This document shows positions 51,650-54,214 of a stretch of DNA of 54,214 nt, piece by piece. A program made the position numbers and the translations under genes. Each line of letters starts with the position of its first letter. The stretch's first letter is position 1. The stretch spans positions 1 to 54,214 of the forward strand of contig JAUWGE010000010.1 of NCBI GenBank assembly GCA_030606565.1. The letters are read 5' to 3'. The notes under the pieces are model-generated. The model worked only from the letters and a program-made list of their open reading frames with translations. It had not been told where the DNA came from and did no database searches. This DNA is from Candidatus Bipolaricaulota bacterium (lineage in GTDB: Bacteria; Bipolaricaulota; Bipolaricaulia; UBA7950; UBA9294).

Positions 51650-52170
51650 AGGCCAGATGCTCCATTGCCTGTCAAGTGGCAACTTCTCTCGTGGCTCGGT
51701 AGAACTCTCCGCTATTGTAGATGGCGGGGGAATTACGGGGCCAGAAACTCTATTTCCTCAACCTGCGAGCAGGCCTGGATTTCTTCATGACCCAACCGGT
51801 CAGTCGCTCAGGCATCTGTCTCGACAGAAACCGTATGCGCTTCGGGTCATGTATGCGTCCCCTGATTTCCGTAACCCCGTCGCCCGTGTTCTGGGGCTAT
51901 CTAATCAGGGTTATGGGCTTTCATATTGAGGTGCCAGGAACTGCGATTGCATTTGAAGATCGCATAGGAGACCATTGGGATTAGAAAAGGATTGAATCTC
52001 TGAATTCGGTCCGTAAGTATGTTTTCGCGAGAGTATAGGTAGTTGGGAAGTGGTAGCTTTCGCTCAAGCTCAGCAACCGGATTCAGCTGATGGCATCTTG
52101 CCCCGGCTGGTCCTGGCCCCTAACCACGGAAGGCGGAAACTTGCCCCGCAAAGATGGAAACGTACCGAAG
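51650..52170. other. Stretch without a convincing gene after the cold-shock terminator
   Basis: Two overlapping plus-strand frames are open: 51657-51929 and 51721-51984 (87 codons, with LDRNRMRFGSCMRPLISVT and FWGYLIRVMGFHIEVPG). Neither has a clear ribosome-binding site and I recognise no family. No repeat ends or transposase motifs were seen. The stretch may be a decayed gene or a non-coding spacer. Confidence 0.35.
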
Positions 52171-52641
52171 ATGCCAAACGTTCCCTGGCTTACGAAAGAC
52201 GGATACCTTGATTTAAGTAAGTTGCCGATTGACTCCATGCTCACGCAGGCAGTCGGCGACAACGAAGAACAATTCCGCTCGGCTTGTCGTGTGCTCGCTT
52301 CAATGGTGTCTGCGGGAAGAACGGAAGCCGGGGTCTTCCTGTATGGCCTGCTGCGATTCTGCGGCGACAACAGGGTCAAGAAGGAATCGGTGGTCGAAGC
52401 TCTCGGAGCCGTGCGGACGCGTCAATCCGCTAACTTGCTGTTTGAGGAGCTCAAGAGAACGGAGAGCTCAAACTCGACGAGAGGCTATCTCAACGCTGTA
52501 CTAAAGGCGCTCCAAGGATTTCCCTTGGAACTAGTCAGGGATGGATTCGAAAACCTCCTGTGTGATTCCAAGTGGTCATACAGGATGAAGCGAAAGTTCG
52601 AAGACGTTCTTGCGGAAATGGAATACAGGAACTGGAGGTGA
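52171..52641 (+). CDS. HEAT-repeat-like protein of unknown function
   Basis: From ATG 52171 the product has 156 residues (MPNVPWLTKDGYLDLSKLPI at the start). It is predicted helical, with repeated helix pairs of about 30-35 residues, for example AGVFLYGLLRFCGDNRVKKE and SVVEALGAVRTRQSANLLFEE. This suggests HEAT-like repeats and a protein-binding scaffold. A longer frame starts at 52090 but its N-terminus looks non-conserved. No clear ribosome-binding site is seen. The TPR gene begins 58 bases after its stop, so both could be co-transcribed. Confidence 0.6.
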   Translation: MPNVPWLTKDGYLDLSKLPIDSMLTQAVGDNEEQFRSACRVLASMVSAGRTEAGVFLYGLLRFCGDNRVKKESVVEALGAVRTRQSANLLFEELKRTESSNSTRGYLNAVLKALQGFPLELVRDGFENLLCDSKWSYRMKRKFEDVLAEMEYRNWR

Positions 52642-52699
52642 GCCTCCCGCTGGAAAACCAATTCAGAATGGGCATACCTTAACTCATAAGGGGGTAGTT

Positions 52700-53548
52700 A
52701 TGATGGGACACAGCAAGAGGATGTGCTACCCAGAAGGGGCGATTGGGGTGGCTCAAGTGGGTGAGAGAGAGTGGATGTTCGAGTACCCGAGGTTGAACTG
52801 GGAAGTGTTGGAAGAGTTCCACGACGCAATCGAACACTGGCGGATGGGGGATGTCGCGTTTGCTGAGGAGGTGTATCGTCAGATGATCGATGACTATCCC
52901 GAGTTCATCGATGTTCATCACCATCTTGCTCTATTGCTCAACCAGACGGGGAGAGGAGAGCAAGCATTCCGGATATGGCAGGACATTGTGGCTATGGGTT
53001 TGGATTGTCTGCCGAAGGAATTTGAGATGGGGCGGGATCTTCTCTTTTGGTCAATCCTTGAGAATCGTCCTTTTCTACGGGCATATCATAGTTTTGGGCT
53101 TGAGTACTTGGGGCGAGGAGAGATTGAGAAGGCCCTTGAGATATTCAGCAACATCTTGGCCATGAACCCAGGCGATAACCAAGGAGTACGGGCGCTTGTC
53201 ATAGACTGCGATTTCCGGCTGAATCGCCCCCGTGATGTGTTGGCTGTCTGTGAACAGTATCCCGACGATGGGATGGAACAAGTGGTGTACGGACGCGCAC
53301 TGGCATTATATCAGCTAGGGCAGAGGGTTGAAGCAGAGGAAGCGCTGAGCGAAGCGATGGAGTTCCTGCCGTTAGTCGCTCAAGAGTTGGTCAAGGGCCG
53401 ACACCGCAAGCCCAAGGATCTACATCCGGGCTATGTCACACATGGCGGTGCAGACCAAGCCTATTACTACTGGATTGAGCAAGGACCGCATTGGAAGAAT
53501 ACGCCGGGAGCACTTGAGTTCGTGAAGGAGTGTCTCAACAGGCAGTAG
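52700..53548 (+). CDS. TPR-repeat protein
   Basis: ATG 52700 follows GGGGG by 5 bases and gives 282 residues. TPR-type helix pairs are visible: HWRMGDVAFAEEVYRQMIDD, DVHHHLALLLNQTGRGEQAF, SFGLEYLGRGEIEKALEIFS and ALALYQLGQRVEAEEALSEA. There is no signal peptide. TPR domains mediate protein contacts; no enzymatic domain is visible. The C-terminus (GGADQAYYYWIEQGPHWKNT) is not a repeat. A terminator follows. Confidence 0.8.
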   Translation: MMGHSKRMCYPEGAIGVAQVGEREWMFEYPRLNWEVLEEFHDAIEHWRMGDVAFAEEVYRQMIDDYPEFIDVHHHLALLLNQTGRGEQAFRIWQDIVAMGLDCLPKEFEMGRDLLFWSILENRPFLRAYHSFGLEYLGRGEIEKALEIFSNILAMNPGDNQGVRALVIDCDFRLNRPRDVLAVCEQYPDDGMEQVVYGRALALYQLGQRVEAEEALSEAMEFLPLVAQELVKGRHRKPKDLHPGYVTHGGADQAYYYWIEQGPHWKNTPGALEFVKECLNRQ

Positions 53549-53573
53549 TTGACTGCGTAACCTGTGCATGCAC

Positions 53574-53617
53574 CCGACCCGTGCCCTTGGCGTGGGATCG
53601 GCAGGTCTTTCGTTTTT
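53574..53617 (+). terminator. Probable rho-independent terminator of the TPR gene
   Basis: An imperfect 12-base stem with one bulge and two G-U pairs (53574-53585 with 53589-53601) is followed after a few bases by TCTTTCGTTTTT. Confidence 0.55.
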
Positions 53618-53727
53618 GACGGGAGTGATAGTAGAGTAAGGCACGTTGCAAGATCCGCTGCGCCGCTCAGCGTCTTGTTGGGTTACTCCAAACCAGCAAA
53701 TCCGCCTTTACGCGAGAAGAGGACTCC

Positions 53728-53835
53728 ATGACCGATACTTTCCCAGCGACAAACGATCCAGTCCGGAACAGGATAGGGCAATCGCTGCAAGCGACCTTTC
53801 AGCTGATCCCTACGCTCTTTAGGCCCTTTGATTAG
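53728..53835 (+). CDS. Possible small protein (35 residues) upstream of the restriction gene
   Basis: ATG 53728 has GAAGAGGA 4 bases upstream. The frame reads MTDTFPATNDPVRNRIGQSL and then QATFQLIPTLFRPFD before a stop. I recognise no family. It could be a small leader or control protein for the downstream restriction-modification gene, or chance. The rest of 53618-53921 shows nothing clear. Confidence 0.3.
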   Translation: MTDTFPATNDPVRNRIGQSLQATFQLIPTLFRPFD

Positions 53836-53921
53836 GTTCGCTTAGTCGTTGAGATGTTTGAAACGTTATGAAACAATCGCCACAATCTTACAAAGAAACC
53901 TTGAGAGGGCAAAGAAGGGAA

Positions 53922-54214
53922 ATGTCCGTACCTAAAGGAGTCAAACGGCTCGTCGAGCGATTTGAACGCAATCGCGATGCCTATCGCTCCCACGAGTACA
54001 ACGAGGCCCAGGTTCGCCTGGAGTTGATCAACCCGTTCTTCAAGGCCCTCGGTTGGGACGTCTACAACGAGGCAGGTTACGCCGAGGCGTACAAAGAGGT
54101 TATCCACGAGGACGCGATCAAGGTCGGTGGGGCAACCAAGGCTCCTGATTACTGCTTCCGCATCGGTGGTACGCGCAAGTTCTTTGTGGAAGCGAAACGT
54201 CCATCTGTCGGCAT
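53922..54214 (+). CDS. Type IIG-like restriction-modification enzyme, N-terminal part (cut by window end)
   Basis: The 97 visible codons begin MSVPKGVKRLVERFERNRDA. They continue with RLELINPFFKALGWDV, GYAEAYKEVIHEDAIKVGG and APDYCFRIGGTRKFFVEAKR. This matches the N-terminal nuclease domain of large fused restriction-methylase proteins (Eco57I-like type IIG). Asp in PDYCF and the EAK triad fit a PD-(D/E)xK nuclease. The methylase part should follow outside the window. AAGGG lies before the ATG. Confidence 0.75.
   Translation, partial: MSVPKGVKRLVERFERNRDAYRSHEYNEAQVRLELINPFFKALGWDVYNEAGYAEAYKEVIHEDAIKVGGATKAPDYCFRIGGTRKFFVEAKRPSVG

Overview
The window is a chromosomal segment of a diderm (outer-membrane) bacterium of moderately high GC. 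Diderm status is seen directly: a BamA/Omp85 barrel protein, a Skp/OmpH-type chaperone and a lipobox lipoprotein. Housekeeping proteins are clearly bacterial but not of a common lineage. NusG carries a large N-domain insertion of the kind known in Thermotoga, an endonuclease Q is present, and rpoB is not followed by rpoC. A deep-branching, mostly uncultivated lineage such as Bipolaricaulota (Acetothermia/OP1) fits, but this is inference; 16S rRNA or a marker-gene tree would decide it.

Layout. (1) 0.2-7.7 kb, plus strand: yraN, comM, bamA, skp/ompH, fabZ, ftcD, murD. (2) 7.9-15.5 kb, plus strand: the division and cell-wall cluster ftsW-murG-murC-murB-ftsQ-ftsA-ftsZ, with stop/start overlaps at most junctions. 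(3) 15.5-20.0 kb, minus strand: tRNA-Leu(CAA), then an accessory stretch with a decayed acetyltransferase, a Cys-rich DUF3795 protein, a GNAT enzyme, palindromic repeats, an alpha/beta hydrolase, a DUF2442/DUF4160 pair and a RelE-like toxin with an unusually long upstream partner. (4) 20.3-25.3 kb: a TlpA-like thioredoxin, an M32 carboxypeptidase, an NAD(P)H-dependent FMN reductase-like protein and an S9 peptidase. (5) 25.5-34.7 kb, minus strand: the translation/transcription cluster tRNA-Thr, tRNA-Tyr, tRNA-Thr, tuf, rpmG, tRNA-Trp, secE, nusG, rplK, rplA, rplJ, rplL, rpoB, ending in a Nudix gene that overlaps rpoB. (6) 34.7-38.1 kb, minus strand: EF-G-like GTPase, CBS protein and YjbQ in overlapping order, plus a MazG-like protein. 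(7) 38.2-46.5 kb: tandem exported metallophosphoesterases, a thiamine-binding protein, adenosine deaminase, and a loose group of DNA-repair genes (EndoQ, a cysteine-less alkyltransferase-like protein, Fpg). (8) 46.6-51.0 kb, minus strand: four consecutive exported proteins (TatT-like, GDPD-like, an unknown protein split by a frameshift, and a nuclease with a possible lamin-tail domain). (9) 51.2-54.2 kb, plus strand: a cold-shock gene with promoter, long leader and terminator, HEAT-like and TPR proteins, and the first part of a type IIG-like restriction-modification enzyme cut by the window end.

Regulation. Several sigma70-type promoters can be read, for example TTGACA-17-TAAAAT before the tRNA/tuf operon, GTGACA-17-TATAAT before skp and TTGACG-17-TACAAT before tRNA-Leu. 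The most unusual observations are the large NusG insertion together with rpoB lacking rpoC, EndoQ ending in a clamp-binding-like QLGLF, an inverted repeat formed exactly by the last eight codons of two convergent genes, a flavodoxin with an apparent AUA start, a GDPD-family protein missing metal-site residues, and a RelE toxin paired with a large non-standard antitoxin candidate. No CRISPR array, transposase, rRNA or integrase was seen.
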